Below the pieces are notes generated by a model. The model saw only the letters and a program-made list of their open reading frames with translations, was not told where the DNA came from and did not search any database. This document shows positions 6,617 through 15,956 of a stretch of 59,795 nucleotides of DNA, piece after piece. The position numbers were made by a program, and so were the translations under genes. The stretch is from Candidatus Kuenenia stuttgartensis (GTDB lineage: Bacteria > Pseudomonadota > Alphaproteobacteria > SMXS01). The stretch is from contig CALQFM020000018.1 of the NCBI GenBank assembly GCA_943329845.2, positions 1 through 59,795 of the forward strand. The letters run 5' to 3'. Position 1 is the stretch's first letter, and each line of letters opens with the position of its first letter.

Positions 6617-7842
6617 TCCTTACCAGCCGGGTCGTCGGCCAGCGGAATCGGCTCGTCGGTGCCGGTGAATTCGGCGACCTGGTTGCGGCCAGCCGATTTG
6701 GCCGCATAGAGCGCCTTGTCGGCCCGGTTGAGGGCAGGCGTCAGTTCGCTCTCGTCGTCGCGCACCTGGGTGACACCGATGCTGATGGTGAAGCTTACGA
6801 AGCCGGCTTCGGTCGGCGTCCGCAGCCGGGCGATGTCGCCGCGCAGCCTTTCGGCCATCTGTAGCGCATGGTCCAACGACATGCCGGGTAGCAGGATGGC
6901 GAATTCCTCTCCGCCGATGCGGGCCAGCACATCGGTAGCGCGGATTCGGGCCGTGAGCGTCGCCGCCATCGCTTTCAGCACCTGGTCGCCCGCCTGATGT
7001 CCCTGGGTGTCGTTGATCCGCTTGAAATGGTCGGCATCGATGCTCATCAGGCAGCTCGTAGCGCCGTTGCGGCGGGCGCGCCTTACCTCGGTGAAGGCGC
7101 TGTCGAGGAAGCTGCGGCGGTTGAGCAGGCCGGTGAGCGGATCCGTCGACGCCAGTTTCAGCAGGTCCGTGGTGTAACGCACGATACGCCGCACCATGGG
7201 ATTGAAAATGATCCCCGCTTCCATGGCCAGGGTGAGGAAGACCATGGTCAGCATGTAGTTCTGCATCCGCTCCAGCCGGCGCAGCTGCTCGATGGTGTAG
7301 GTGTTGTAGATGCTGACGATCTGCTTCAGTCCCTCATAGACGGCGCCGTCCGCATCGGCGAGCACCAGCGCAAGCTCCCGTCGCATTTCGGCCGAGCCCG
7401 GCCGCGCGGCGGCCACGCGCCGCATGGCGTCGATATAGCCCTCGATCCTGGCCTTGAGATGGGTTTCGCCGAGGTAGACCGACTGCAGCGCAGCGATCAC
7501 CGCTTCCGGCAGCTTGCCCGCCTCCATATGGGCGATCAGTTCCGCGTGGTGGGCGGCAAGATGGTTGGTCTCGCGCAGCAGTTTGTCGCGGGCCGAGAGG
7601 TCGCCATCGGCATATTGCGAGGCATAGCGTGCGGCGAGTTGCACCAGCGTCTGTTGCTGGCCGCTGACCACATTGAGGTAGGTCGAGCCGCCGTTCTCGC
7701 GCAGCACGCGGGTGAAGGAAACATGCGAAGCCACCGCGATCATGGCCAGGATCGCCAGAGCGATGACGTAGCGGAACGTCAGGATACGTCCGGATACTTC
7801 CGGCGCGGCGTCGTTCTCTGCCCTGGAGCGAATTTCCGGCAT
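6613..7842 (-). CDS. membrane diguanylate cyclase with PilJ-like sensor
   Basis: 409 residues. A helix at about 24-44 and a second at about 196-214 bracket a periplasmic, all-helical sensor whose start (STYLNVVSGQQQTLVQLAARYA) matches the type IV pili methyl-accepting/PilJ-type N-terminal domain. The C-terminal GGDEF domain has DPLTGLLNRRSF, the active-site GGEEF (310-314) and an intact RxxD inhibitory site RATD (301-304), so it should make cyclic di-GMP under product feedback. Stand-alone gene with no neighbouring effector. The ligand of the sensor is unknown. Confidence 0.9.
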   Translation of the reverse strand: MPEIRSRAENDAAPEVSGRILTFRYVIALAILAMIAVASHVSFTRVLRENGGSTYLNVVSGQQQTLVQLAARYASQYADGDLSARDKLLRETNHLAAHHAELIAHMEAGKLPEAVIAALQSVYLGETHLKARIEGYIDAMRRVAAARPGSAEMRRELALVLADADGAVYEGLKQIVSIYNTYTIEQLRRLERMQNYMLTMVFLTLAMEAGIIFNPMVRRIVRYTTDLLKLASTDPLTGLLNRRSFLDSAFTEVRRARRNGATSCLMSIDADHFKRINDTQGHQAGDQVLKAMAATLTARIRATDVLARIGGEEFAILLPGMSLDHALQMAERLRGDIARLRTPTEAGFVSFTISIGVTQVRDDESELTPALNRADKALYAAKSAGRNQVAEFTGTDEPIPLADDPAGKD

Positions 7843-7974
7843 TGCCCCCTCCTCGAAGAAGCCGCGGACTCGGCCTAGGACGAATGGCCACTAGCAAGCG
7901 CCGGAACTGGCCGTTGCGCAAGCGTATCCCGTCTCCGGCCGCGGCTGGCGATGACCCAGTCTGGGGAAATGGAC

Positions 7975-8247
7975 CTAGCGGTAATATTCCAGGTAGAAGC
8001 GGGCGCCGGCCTGGGGAAGGATCCGGTGCATCACCACCGGTTCGATGATCGCCGGTGAGTCAGCGGTTACGGTGATCGTCTCGTTCCGTTCGGGAATCTC
8101 GAACACCACCTCGCCCTTCTGCACGACGAGCTTGGCCCACACGCCACTCCGCACCCGATGGTCGTTCTTCATCATGCCCGGCGTGGTCTTGTCGGTGAAG
8201 ACCTGCGTCTTCTGATATGCCCGGACAGCTTCAGGAAGCTCGTGCAT
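7975..8247 (-). CDS. DUF1971 (TehB/cupin-like) small protein
   Basis: 90 residues from the ATG at 8247, chosen over the ATG at 8259 because GGGGAG lies 5 bases upstream. LPEAVRAYQKTQVFTDKTTPGMM, SGVWAKLVVQKGEVVFEI and a final stretch IIEPVVMHRILPQAGARFYLEYYR are typical of DUF1971, a small cupin-like beta fold found alone or fused to the tellurite methyltransferase TehB. Function uncertain. It is cytoplasmic with no obvious operon partner. Confidence 0.82.
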   Translation of the reverse strand: MHELPEAVRAYQKTQVFTDKTTPGMMKNDHRVRSGVWAKLVVQKGEVVFEIPERNETITVTADSPAIIEPVVMHRILPQAGARFYLEYYR

Positions 8248-8500
8248 GCTTCTCCCCATCTTCGCGTGGAAACGGATGTTCCGCCCAAATCCTGCCCAAG
8301 TCGGCGGTCAGCATGCAACCACTGATTTCGAGATCGTGATCTGCGACAGGTCGGTTCACGCCTCATGCGCCAGCGCGCGCATGCGTTTGAGCGGCTCATC
8401 CGGCACGAAGCCAATTCCTCCAGACTGGGGCGCCGTGCGGCGCCCTTCTTTTTTGGCCATCTGCTTTACGTGTGACATGGGCACGCGCCATAGTCTGGCC

Positions 8501-10276
8501 ATGTCCATCCGACTGTTTGCTTTGCTGCTCCTGCTGATCGCCGCGCCGGCACTCGCCGCAGGGCCCATGCACGGCATCGCCATGCATGGCGAGCCCAAAT
8601 ACAAGGCGGGCTTCCGACACACCGACTACGTCAATCCGGCGGCACCCAAGGGCGGTCGGATCGTCATGTCCAAGGCAGGTTCGTTCGACAGTCTCAACCC
8701 GTTCATCATCCGCGGCCACAGGGCCGACGGCGTCTCTTTGATGTTCGACACGCTGATGACCCGGGGCCTCGACGAGCCGTTTACGCTTTACGGCCTGATC
8801 GCGGAGTCGGTCGAGGTGCCGGAGGACCGGTCCTGGGCCATCTTCCGCCTGCGGCCCGAATCCCGGTTCCACGACGGCAAGCCCGTAACCGTCGATGACG
8901 TGATCTTTTCGTTGGAGACGCTGCGCGACAAGGGACGGCCCAACCATCACACCTACTACTCCCAGGTCACGAAGATCGAGCGGGTCGGCCCGCGCGGGGT
9001 CAAATTCAGCTTCGGCGCGTCAGCCGACCGGGAACTGCCGTTGATCCTGGGGCTGATGCCGATACTGCCCAGGCACTGGTTCAAGAGCCGCGCGTTCGAC
9101 CGGCCGAGCCTGGACGTCATCCCGGGAACCGGACCCTACCGGGTCGAGTCCGTCAATCCGGGGCGCAGCATCACCTACCGGCGCGACCCCAATTACTGGG
9201 GCCGCGACCTGCCGATCAACCGAGGCCGGTACAATTTCGACGTGGTGCGCTACGACTATTTCCGCGACGACGACATGGCGCTCGAGGCGTTCAAGGCCGG
9301 CGCCGTTGACTTCCGAGCCGAGACCAGCCCGCGTAAATGGGCGAGCGCCTACGATGGCAAGGCGCTGCGCGACGGCCGGATCATCATGCGGGTGCTGCCC
9401 AATGGCCTGCCTGCCGGCTTGAATGGCCTGGTGTTCAATACGAGACGGCCGGTGTTCCGCGACATCAGGGTGCGTGCTGCGTTGGTCGAGGCCTTCAACT
9501 TCGAATGGCTGAACCAGAAGCTGTTCTATGGCGCGTATTCCCGGACGCGGGGCGTATTCGACAATTCGGAGCTGTCGGCGCCGCTCCAGCCTGGCAAGGA
9601 CGAGTTGGCGCTGGCCGCCGCGCTTGGGGCATCGGGCCACCCTGCCCTGCGCGCGCCGCTGAAGCCGCCGCCCGTGTCCGCGCGGGGCGACGAAGGGCGC
9701 GGCAACCTGGCCAGGGCCAAGGCGGCGTTCGACGCGCTGGGCTACAAGGTTGTGAAAGGCGCGCTGACCGATCCGAACGGCAAGCCCTTCAGCTTCGAGA
9801 TCATGCTCGATGATCCCGCCAATCTGCGTGTCGCGCAGCAATATGCCCGCGACCTGGCGCGCCTCGGGATCCATGTCGATGCTCGGCTGGTGGACAGTGC
9901 CCAGTATCAGGAGCGGATGACCACCTACGATTTCGACATGGTGGTGTATTTCTGGGGCCAGTCCCTGTCGCCCGGCAACGAGCAGGCGTTCTATTGGGGC
10001 CTGGCGGCCGCCGACAGACCTGGCACGCGCAATTACATGGGCGTGAAGGATCCGCTGATCGACACGCTGGTGGGACGCATCACCGCCGCGCGGACCCGGA
10101 GCGAACTGGTGACCGCCACACGGCTGCTCGACAGGGTGCTGCGCGCCGGCCTCTACGTGATCCCGCTCTATCATCTGCAGGGCGACCGGGTCGCCTACTG
10201 GAACAGGATCGCCATGCCGGCTGTTACGCCCCTGACCGGCTATGTGCCGGAAACCTGGTGGGCGACTGGCAGATAG
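8501..10276 (+). CDS. YejA-type extracellular solute-binding protein (family 5)
   Basis: 591 residues with a signal peptide (MSIRLFALLLLLIAAPALA). The start of the mature protein, GIAMHGEPKYKAGFRHTDYVNPAAPKGGRIV followed by GSFDSLNPF, is the YejA signature of the microcin C/oligopeptide subgroup, and NGLVFNTRRPVFRDIRVRAAL is the conserved family-5 core. It would capture peptides in the periplasm for an ABC importer, but no yejB, yejE or yejF gene is nearby. Start choice is open: an ATG at 8477 would add eight residues. Neither has a good ribosome site. Confidence 0.88.
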   Translation: MSIRLFALLLLLIAAPALAAGPMHGIAMHGEPKYKAGFRHTDYVNPAAPKGGRIVMSKAGSFDSLNPFIIRGHRADGVSLMFDTLMTRGLDEPFTLYGLIAESVEVPEDRSWAIFRLRPESRFHDGKPVTVDDVIFSLETLRDKGRPNHHTYYSQVTKIERVGPRGVKFSFGASADRELPLILGLMPILPRHWFKSRAFDRPSLDVIPGTGPYRVESVNPGRSITYRRDPNYWGRDLPINRGRYNFDVVRYDYFRDDDMALEAFKAGAVDFRAETSPRKWASAYDGKALRDGRIIMRVLPNGLPAGLNGLVFNTRRPVFRDIRVRAALVEAFNFEWLNQKLFYGAYSRTRGVFDNSELSAPLQPGKDELALAAALGASGHPALRAPLKPPPVSARGDEGRGNLARAKAAFDALGYKVVKGALTDPNGKPFSFEIMLDDPANLRVAQQYARDLARLGIHVDARLVDSAQYQERMTTYDFDMVVYFWGQSLSPGNEQAFYWGLAAADRPGTRNYMGVKDPLIDTLVGRITAARTRSELVTATRLLDRVLRAGLYVIPLYHLQGDRVAYWNRIAMPAVTPLTGYVPETWWATGR

Positions 10277-10308
10277 CACACCCAACTGCCCCAGGATGAC
10301 AGAGACGT

Positions 10309-10351
10309 GGAACTGTGATACTGTGGAAACATGAAAAATATCACAGTTTCC
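10309..10351. promoter_or_regulatory. palindromic VapB operator
   Basis: GGAACTGTGATA (10309-10320) and TATCACAGTTTCC (10339-10351) form a near-perfect inverted repeat with one extra T, centred just before and across the vapB start at 10331. GATACT at 10317-10322 could be the -10 element. Placement over the promoter and start fits autorepression by a VapBC complex, as known for this family. Confidence 0.55.
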
Positions 10352-10570
10352 GTGGACGATGAGACGTACCGTAAGGCTCGCATCCGGGCGGCGGAATTGG
10401 ATACATCCGTGTCGGCGATGGTGCGTGAATATCTTGCGTCCGTAACCCGGCGCGAGGATGAGTTCACGCGCCTCGAGCGTATGGAACAATCCGTGCGCGA
10501 GAGGATCAAGGCATTCGATGGCGGCGATCGCCTCAGTCGGGACGAGCTGTACGAGAAACGGCGACCCTGA
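10331..10570 (+). CDS. VapB-type antitoxin
   Basis: 79 residues. The N terminus, MKNITVSVDDETYRKARIRA then ELDTSVSAMVREYL, is a ribbon-helix-helix DNA-binding domain: a beta strand followed by two helices with the typical Ser-Val-Ser turn. The C-terminal half is charged (RREDEFTRLERMEQSVRERI) and would wrap the toxin. The gene ends where the PIN toxin starts, with zero spacing. It should neutralise VapC and repress its own operon through the palindrome at 10309. Confidence 0.82.
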   Translation: MKNITVSVDDETYRKARIRAAELDTSVSAMVREYLASVTRREDEFTRLERMEQSVRERIKAFDGGDRLSRDELYEKRRP

Positions 10571-10993
10571 TTGGCCTGCTTTCTCGACACCAATGTCCTG
10601 CTGTATGCCGTTAGCGTCGGTGCCGGCGCGGCGCACAAGGAAGCGGCCGCCAAGCTACTCCTGCAACGCGACGCGGTCCTTTCAGTGCAGGTGCTGCAGG
10701 AGTTCTACGTTCAGGCGACGCGGACAACCCGGAAAATCCCGCTTTCCCACGAGAATGCCCGAGATCTTGTGACGTCGTGGATGCGGTTTCGTGTCCAGCC
10801 GATGACATTGGCGATCGTCAACCGGGCATTGGACATCCGCGAGGCGTTCGGGTTCTCGTATTGGGACTCGGCGATCATCGCCGCCGCGCAGGCCGCTGGC
10901 TGCGAAATTCTCTATACCGAAGATCTCAACCACGGGCAGGTTGTCGATGGCGTCACCATCGTCAACCCGTTCCGTGATCCGCTGCCGGGTTAG
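10571..10993 (+). CDS. VapC-type PIN-domain toxin ribonuclease
   Basis: 140 residues from a TTG start directly after the antitoxin stop. Four acidic PIN residues are in place: Asp6 (FLDTNVLLYA), Glu44 (LQEFYVQ), Asp99 (SYWDSAIIAAA) and Asp118 (YTEDLNHGQ), so it should be an active Mg-dependent RNase. VapC toxins usually cut initiator tRNA or rRNA; the target here is unknown. TTG plus coupling would keep toxin output below antitoxin. Its stop overlaps the convergent racemase gene by four bases. Confidence 0.88.
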   Translation: MACFLDTNVLLYAVSVGAGAAHKEAAAKLLLQRDAVLSVQVLQEFYVQATRTTRKIPLSHENARDLVTSWMRFRVQPMTLAIVNRALDIREAFGFSYWDSAIIAAAQAAGCEILYTEDLNHGQVVDGVTIVNPFRDPLPG

Positions 10994-12138
10994 ATCGCGC
11001 CGGCCGTCTTAAGCTTCTCGATGTCGGCGCCGCTGAAGCCATAGTCCTTCAACGCCTCCTCATTGTGTTCGCCGGGCATCGGCGACGGCCGCTTCACTTC
11101 CGGCTTGGTGCGCGAGAACCGCGGCGCGGGGCCGGGCTGGCGGATGCCGGCCACCTCGATGAAGGTGCCGCGCTCCTTGTTGTGCGGGTGCTCGTGGACC
11201 TCGTTCATGGACAGCACGGGCGCGAAGCACACGTCGGTATATTCCATGATCGCGCACCATTCATCGCGCGTCCTGGTCTTGAACACCTTCTCGAGCGTCT
11301 GTTTGTAGGCGCGCCACTTGTCCTTGTTGTGCTGATCGGCGAACTCGGCGGCATCGATGCCAGCCTTCTCAACCAGCAGCTTGTAGAACTGCGGCTCGAT
11401 CGAGCCGATCGAGACGTATTTGCCATCCTTGGTCTCGTAGACTTCGTAGAAGTGGGCGCCGGTGTCGAGGATGTTGACGCCGCGCTTGTCGCCGTTCCAG
11501 CGGCCCATGGCCTGCATGCCGTACATGGGCGCCATCAGCAGCGCGGCGCCGTCGACCATGGCGGTGTCGATCACTTGGCCCTTGCCCGATTTGCTCGCCT
11601 CGATCAGCGCGCAGGCGATGCCGTAGGCCAGCATCATGCCGCCGCCGCCGAAATCGCCGACCAGGTTCATCGGCGGCACCGGCTTGCTGTCCTCGCGGCC
11701 CAGGCAGTGCAGCACGCCCGACAGCGCGATGTAGTTGATGTCGTGGCCGGCGACGGGTGCATACGGGCCTTCCTGGCCCCAGCCGGTCATGCGACCGTAG
11801 ATGATCTTCGGATTGCGCTTCATCACCTCGTCCGGACCCAGGCCCAGCCGTTCCATGACGCCGGGGCGGAAGCCTTCGGTGATGACGTCGGCGGTTTCGC
11901 ACAGCTTCAGCACGGTTTCGATGGCCTCGGGCTTCTTCAGATCCAGCGCCAGCGAGCGGCGGCCGCGGTTCAGCACGTCGAAGCGGGCGTTGCCGCCGGC
12001 GGTGGTGCCGCCCCGGACGTTGTCCTTGCGATCGATGCGGATGACGTCGGCGCCCATGTCGGCCAGCATCATGGCGCAGAACGGACCCGGCCCGATGCCG
12101 GCGATTTCAATGACCTTGATCCCCTGAAGCGGACCCAT
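10990..12138 (-). CDS. alpha-methylacyl-CoA racemase (CoA-transferase family III)
   Basis: 382 residues from an ATG preceded by AAGGGAGA. The N terminus, GIKVIEIAGIGPGPFCAMML then ADMGADVIRID, is family III (CaiB/BaiF fold). GHDINYIALSG with His132 and NLVGDFGGGG with Asp162 match the catalytic His/Asp pair of the racemase branch rather than the single Asp of transferases. It would epimerise 2-methylacyl-CoA thioesters for beta-oxidation of branched acids or sterol side chains. No beta-oxidation genes are adjacent. Confidence 0.87.
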   Translation of the reverse strand: MGPLQGIKVIEIAGIGPGPFCAMMLADMGADVIRIDRKDNVRGGTTAGGNARFDVLNRGRRSLALDLKKPEAIETVLKLCETADVITEGFRPGVMERLGLGPDEVMKRNPKIIYGRMTGWGQEGPYAPVAGHDINYIALSGVLHCLGREDSKPVPPMNLVGDFGGGGMMLAYGIACALIEASKSGKGQVIDTAMVDGAALLMAPMYGMQAMGRWNGDKRGVNILDTGAHFYEVYETKDGKYVSIGSIEPQFYKLLVEKAGIDAAEFADQHNKDKWRAYKQTLEKVFKTRTRDEWCAIMEYTDVCFAPVLSMNEVHEHPHNKERGTFIEVAGIRQPGPAPRFSRTKPEVKRPSPMPGEHNEEALKDYGFSGADIEKLKTAGAI

Positions 12139-12265
12139 GGCAGTCTCCCTTTTCCCTGAAGTTCCCGTGTTTTGACCGCTACCATAGAAAGCGGAACAGC
12201 CGAAACCAACAGGAATCGCCTGACGGTTACCCGCTGGAAACACGCAGACGGGGAATGGGAAGGCC

Positions 12266-12706
12266 TCAGCTCGCCAGACGGTCCAGGCGCTCGAGCGCTT
12301 CGCCGACGAGCTGGCCGGAGTAGCTGACCGGATCGGCCCAATAGGCGGCAAGCCGGCCGCCATCGTGGTGGGAGACACACCACACCTCGCCCGCCATGCG
12401 CCAATTGCGATCGTCGGACAGGGTGTAGATCGCTGCCATCTCGAAGCAAGTGATGCTTGGCGCTCCCCAGACCTCGATCACGGCGCTGACGATCCGGCTC
12501 CATTCCGGCACCTGTTCGCCGACGAAGCGCGGGTCATAGGCTTTTCGCCAGATCTCGTGCTTGTCTCCGGCGGCGCTCAGGAAGAACAGGCGCTCGGACC
12601 AGCCCAACATCTCTGTCTGGCGTATGGCGTCGAGTGTGATTCGCTGGAAGCGCGGGCTCAGAGCCTGAAAATGCTCGCCCGTGGTGACGAAATCGCTGTT
12701 GGGCAC
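12266..12706 (-). CDS. hypothetical protein
   Basis: 146 residues from a GTG with GGGGAACGG just upstream. I do not recognise a family. The sequence is globular with no signal peptide or membrane segment. It is rich in Trp (LGWSERL, EIWRKAY, EWSRIV, VEVWGAP-like, NWRMAGEVWC), and the motif SDDRNWRMAGEVWCVSHH reads like a beta hairpin core. Coding-like composition and a proper stop before the racemase promoter support it. It lies between the racemase and aspS on the same strand, without overlap. Confidence 0.55.
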   Translation of the reverse strand: MPNSDFVTTGEHFQALSPRFQRITLDAIRQTEMLGWSERLFFLSAAGDKHEIWRKAYDPRFVGEQVPEWSRIVSAVIEVWGAPSITCFEMAAIYTLSDDRNWRMAGEVWCVSHHDGGRLAAYWADPVSYSGQLVGEALERLDRLAS

Positions 12707-12839
12707 CCCGTTCCCCGCAAAGTTCCTGCATTATGAAGCCGGCGCCCGCCCCGGCGCGCCAACTTCATCTAACGTGGTCGGAGATGCATACGCTAGCGCC
12801 CGGACAACCCAAAATGAGCGGTCTTGCGCCAAGCGCCCG

Positions 12840-14618
12840 TCAGGCCTTCTTCTCCTCCTGCACCACCCTGATGTGCAACTCGCGAAGCTGCTTGTTGGTG
12901 GCAACCGCGGGCGCACCCATCATCAGGTCTTCGGCCTGCTGGGTCATCGGGAACAGGATGACCTCGCGGATGTTCGGCACGTCGGCCAGCAGCATGACGA
13001 TGCGATCGATGCCGGGGGCGATGCCGCCGTGGGGCGGCGCCCCGTAGCGGAACGCGTTCAGCATGCCGCCGAACCGATTCTCGACGTCGTCTTTGGTGTA
13101 GCCGGCGATCTCGAACGCCTTGACCATGATGTCCGGGCTGTGGTTGCGGATGCCGCCCGACGACAGCTCGATACCGTTGCAGACGATGTCGTACTGGAAC
13201 GCCAGGATGTCGAGCGGGTCCTTGTTTTCCAGCGCCTCGAGGCCACCCTGCGGCATGGAGAACGGGTTGTGCGAGAAGTCGACCTTCTTCTCCTTGTCGT
13301 CGTACTCGTACATCGGGAAATCGACGATCCAGCAGAACCGGAAGGCGTTCTCCTCGATCAGGCCAAGATCCTGGCCCAGCTTGGTGCGTGCCAGGCCGGC
13401 CAGCTCGGCGGCCTTGGCGGGAGTGCCCGCGGCGAAGAACAGGCTGTCACCGTCGCCCAGCCCGGTCGCGGCCTTGAGCTGGGCGATGCGGTCGGCGTCC
13501 AGGTTGTTGGCGATCGGACCCTTGCCGCCGCCGTCGGCGAAGATGATGTACCCTAGGCCAGGCGCGCCGTTGCTGCGCGCCCAGTCGTTCATCTTGTCGA
13601 AAAAGCTGCGCGGGCGGTCGGACGACTGGGGCGCGGGAATGGCGCGCACCACCGAGCCACCCTCGATGGCGCGGGCGAACACGCCGAAATTCGAGCCTCG
13701 GAACACCTCGGTCACGTCGGTGATCACCAGCGGGTTGCGCAGGTCCGGCTTGTCGTTGCCGTATTTCAGCATGGACTCGCGGTAGGGAATGCGCGGGAAC
13801 GGCGCGGGCGTGATGTTGCGCGTGGAGAATTCGCTGAACACGCCATGCATCACCGGCTCGATGGCGGCGAACACATCGTCCTGGGTGACGAACGACATCT
13901 CCATGTCGAGCTGGTAGAACTCGCCGGGCGAGCGGTCGGCCCGGGCGTCCTCGTCGCGGAAGCACGGCGCGATCTGGAAATAGCGGTCGAAGCCCGCAAC
14001 CATCAGCAGCTGCTTGAACTGCTGCGGCGCTTGGGGAAGTGCATAGAACTTGCCGGGATGGATGCGGCTGGGGACCAGGAAATCCCGCGCGCCCTCGGGC
14101 GAAGATGCGGTCAGGATCGGTGTCTGGAACTCCATGAAACCCTGGTCGATCATCCGCCGGCGGATGCTGGAGATCACCTTCGAGCGCAGCACGATGTTGG
14201 CATGCATGCGCTCGCGCCGCAGATCCAGGTAGCGGTGCTTCAGGCGGATTTCCTCGGGATATTCCTGCTCGCCGAACACCGGCATGGGCAGTTCCTGGGC
14301 CGCCGACTGGACGGTCACCGCCTGGATGCGCACTTCGATCCGCCCCGTCGGCAGGTCGGCGTTGATGGTTTCAGGCGTGCGCGCGACGACCTTGCCGTCG
14401 ATGGTGACGACGCTCTCGGCCCGGGCGGCCTCGATGGTGTCGAAGCCCGGTTCACCCGCCTCGATCACGCACTGGGTCAGGCCGTAGTGGTCGCGAAGGT
14501 CCACGAACAGCAGATTGCCGTGGTCGCGCTTGCGGTGAACCCAGCCGGAGATCCGGACAATCTGGCCAACATCTTCTTCGCGCAGGTCGTTGCAGGTGTG
14601 CGTGCGGTACGCGTGCAT
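12840..14618 (-). CDS. aspS: aspartate-tRNA ligase (AspRS)
   Basis: 592 residues, full bacterial type: OB-fold anticodon domain (about 1-110), catalytic core with motif 2 [19 protein letters not shown], an inserted GAD domain (about 290-410) and motif 3 [13 protein letters not shown]. It charges tRNA-Asp. The segment [18 protein letters not shown] has His where discriminating enzymes such as E. coli AspRS have Leu, so it may be the non-discriminating kind that also makes Asp-tRNA-Asn for GatCAB. Starts with ATG at 14618 after AAGGAAA. It is divergent from rnd. Confidence 0.97.
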   Translation of the reverse strand: MHAYRTHTCNDLREEDVGQIVRISGWVHRKRDHGNLLFVDLRDHYGLTQCVIEAGEPGFDTIEAARAESVVTIDGKVVARTPETINADLPTGRIEVRIQAVTVQSAAQELPMPVFGEQEYPEEIRLKHRYLDLRRERMHANIVLRSKVISSIRRRMIDQGFMEFQTPILTASSPEGARDFLVPSRIHPGKFYALPQAPQQFKQLLMVAGFDRYFQIAPCFRDEDARADRSPGEFYQLDMEMSFVTQDDVFAAIEPVMHGVFSEFSTRNITPAPFPRIPYRESMLKYGNDKPDLRNPLVITDVTEVFRGSNFGVFARAIEGGSVVRAIPAPQSSDRPRSFFDKMNDWARSNGAPGLGYIIFADGGGKGPIANNLDADRIAQLKAATGLGDGDSLFFAAGTPAKAAELAGLARTKLGQDLGLIEENAFRFCWIVDFPMYEYDDKEKKVDFSHNPFSMPQGGLEALENKDPLDILAFQYDIVCNGIELSSGGIRNHSPDIMVKAFEIAGYTKDDVENRFGGMLNAFRYGAPPHGGIAPGIDRIVMLLADVPNIREVILFPMTQQAEDLMMGAPAVATNKQLRELHIRVVQEEKKA

Positions 14619-14731
14619 CGGGTTGGTTTCCTTCAGTGCGGGCGGGCGTAAAGCACACACTTGGCGGCGATTTGTCAAGCCAAGGACGGGACTGGTGACG
14701 AGCCTCGGGAATGGCTGTATAGGATCGATCG

Positions 14732-15880
14732 ATGAAAGTAATCGAGAAGACTGCCGATCTGGCCGAGATTTGCGCGTCGCTGCGCGATTCGGAGTTCGTC
14801 ACCGTCGACACCGAGTTCATGCGCAGCAACACCTACTGGCCCAAGCTGTGCCTGATCCAGGTCGCCGGAGACGATGGCGCGTGGGCGATCGATCCCTTGG
14901 CCGAGGGCCTGTCGCTGGAGCCGTTCGTCGAGCTGATGGCCAACGACAAGATCCTGAAGGTGCTGCACGCGGCACGTCAGGACATGGAAATCTTCCTGCA
15001 CGATTTCGGCGCCCTGCCCCATCCGGTATTCGACACGCAGGTGGCCGCCATGGTCGCCGGCTTCGGGGATTCGGTGGGCTACGAGACGCTGGTCAATCAT
15101 TTCACCAAGGCGCGGGTCGACAAGTCGTCGCGCTTCGCCGACTGGGCGCGCCGGCCGCTGACCACCAAGCAGGTGCAGTACGCGCTTGGCGACGTGATCC
15201 ACCTGCGCGACATCTACAAGGGCATGGCCAAGATACTGGCGAAGAATGGCCGTGAATCCTGGCTGAGCCAGGAAATGGACGTGCTGATCGACCCGGCGAC
15301 CTATGTGGTCCAGCCTGGCGACGCGTGGCTGCGGCTGAAGCCCAAGAGTTCCAACCGCCGATTCATGGCTTGCGTCCGCGCCGTCGCCGAGTGGCGCGAG
15401 TACCGCGCCCAGAAGATCGATGTGCCCCGCAACCGCGTGATCCGCGACGACGTGGTGCTGGAAATCGCCGCCCATCCGCCGACCACCATGGAAGAGCTGA
15501 AGAGCGTGCGCGGCCTGGCGGAAAACATGGCGCGCGGACCCATCGGCGAGAGCCTGCTGAAGGCGCTGGACGACGCCCGCGCCCTGCCCGAGGACATGCT
15601 GCCGCAGGCCGAGCAGCGCCGGCAGCTGCCGCGCGGCATCGGCCCCATCGTCGACCTGATGCGGGTGCTTCTGAAACTGCGGTGCGAGGAAGAAAACGTC
15701 GCCCAGAAGCTGGTCGCCAACATGTCCGACCTGGAGGAGCTCGCCGCCGACGACAACGCCGATGTCCCGGCCCGCCATGGCTGGCGCTTCGACGTGTTCG
15801 GCAAGGACGCCATCGCCCTGAAGCACGGCAAGCTCGCGCTGTCGATCAAGCGCGGCAACGTGGTGCTCACGGAACTTTAA
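14732..15880 (+). CDS. rnd: ribonuclease D
   Basis: 382 residues. DEDD-type 3'-5' exoribonuclease: [11 protein letters not shown] (Asp26, Glu28), [22 protein letters not shown] and the Exo III motif [13 protein letters not shown]. An HRDC domain follows ([36 protein letters not shown]). It trims tRNA 3' ends. The position next to aspS, divergently transcribed, is common in alphaproteobacteria. The last 60 residues form a beta-rich tail. Confidence 0.95.
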   Translation: MKVIEKTADLAEICASLRDSEFVTVDTEFMRSNTYWPKLCLIQVAGDDGAWAIDPLAEGLSLEPFVELMANDKILKVLHAARQDMEIFLHDFGALPHPVFDTQVAAMVAGFGDSVGYETLVNHFTKARVDKSSRFADWARRPLTTKQVQYALGDVIHLRDIYKGMAKILAKNGRESWLSQEMDVLIDPATYVVQPGDAWLRLKPKSSNRRFMACVRAVAEWREYRAQKIDVPRNRVIRDDVVLEIAAHPPTTMEELKSVRGLAENMARGPIGESLLKALDDARALPEDMLPQAEQRRQLPRGIGPIVDLMRVLLKLRCEEENVAQKLVANMSDLEELAADDNADVPARHGWRFDVFGKDAIALKHGKLALSIKRGNVVLTEL

Positions 15881-15899
15881 GGCGTTCTGCTACAATAAT

Positions 15900-15916
15900 G
15901 ATAACAAACCGTTATC
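15900..15916. terminator. small hairpin between rnd and ppx
   Basis: GATAAC (15900-15905), loop AAACC and GTTATC (15911-15916) form a 6-bp hairpin in an AT-rich patch just after the rnd stop, in the convergent gap with ppx. The stem is weak and has no clear T run, so a terminator role is tentative. Confidence 0.3.
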
Positions 15917-15956
15917 TCGGCGCACGCGGGGATGACGGCGGAGGGGTGAGCGCGCG

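Noticed and set aside
9020-10636. 538-codon minus-strand frame over yejA and vapB
   Set aside because: No recognisable domain; overlaps two good genes on the other strand.
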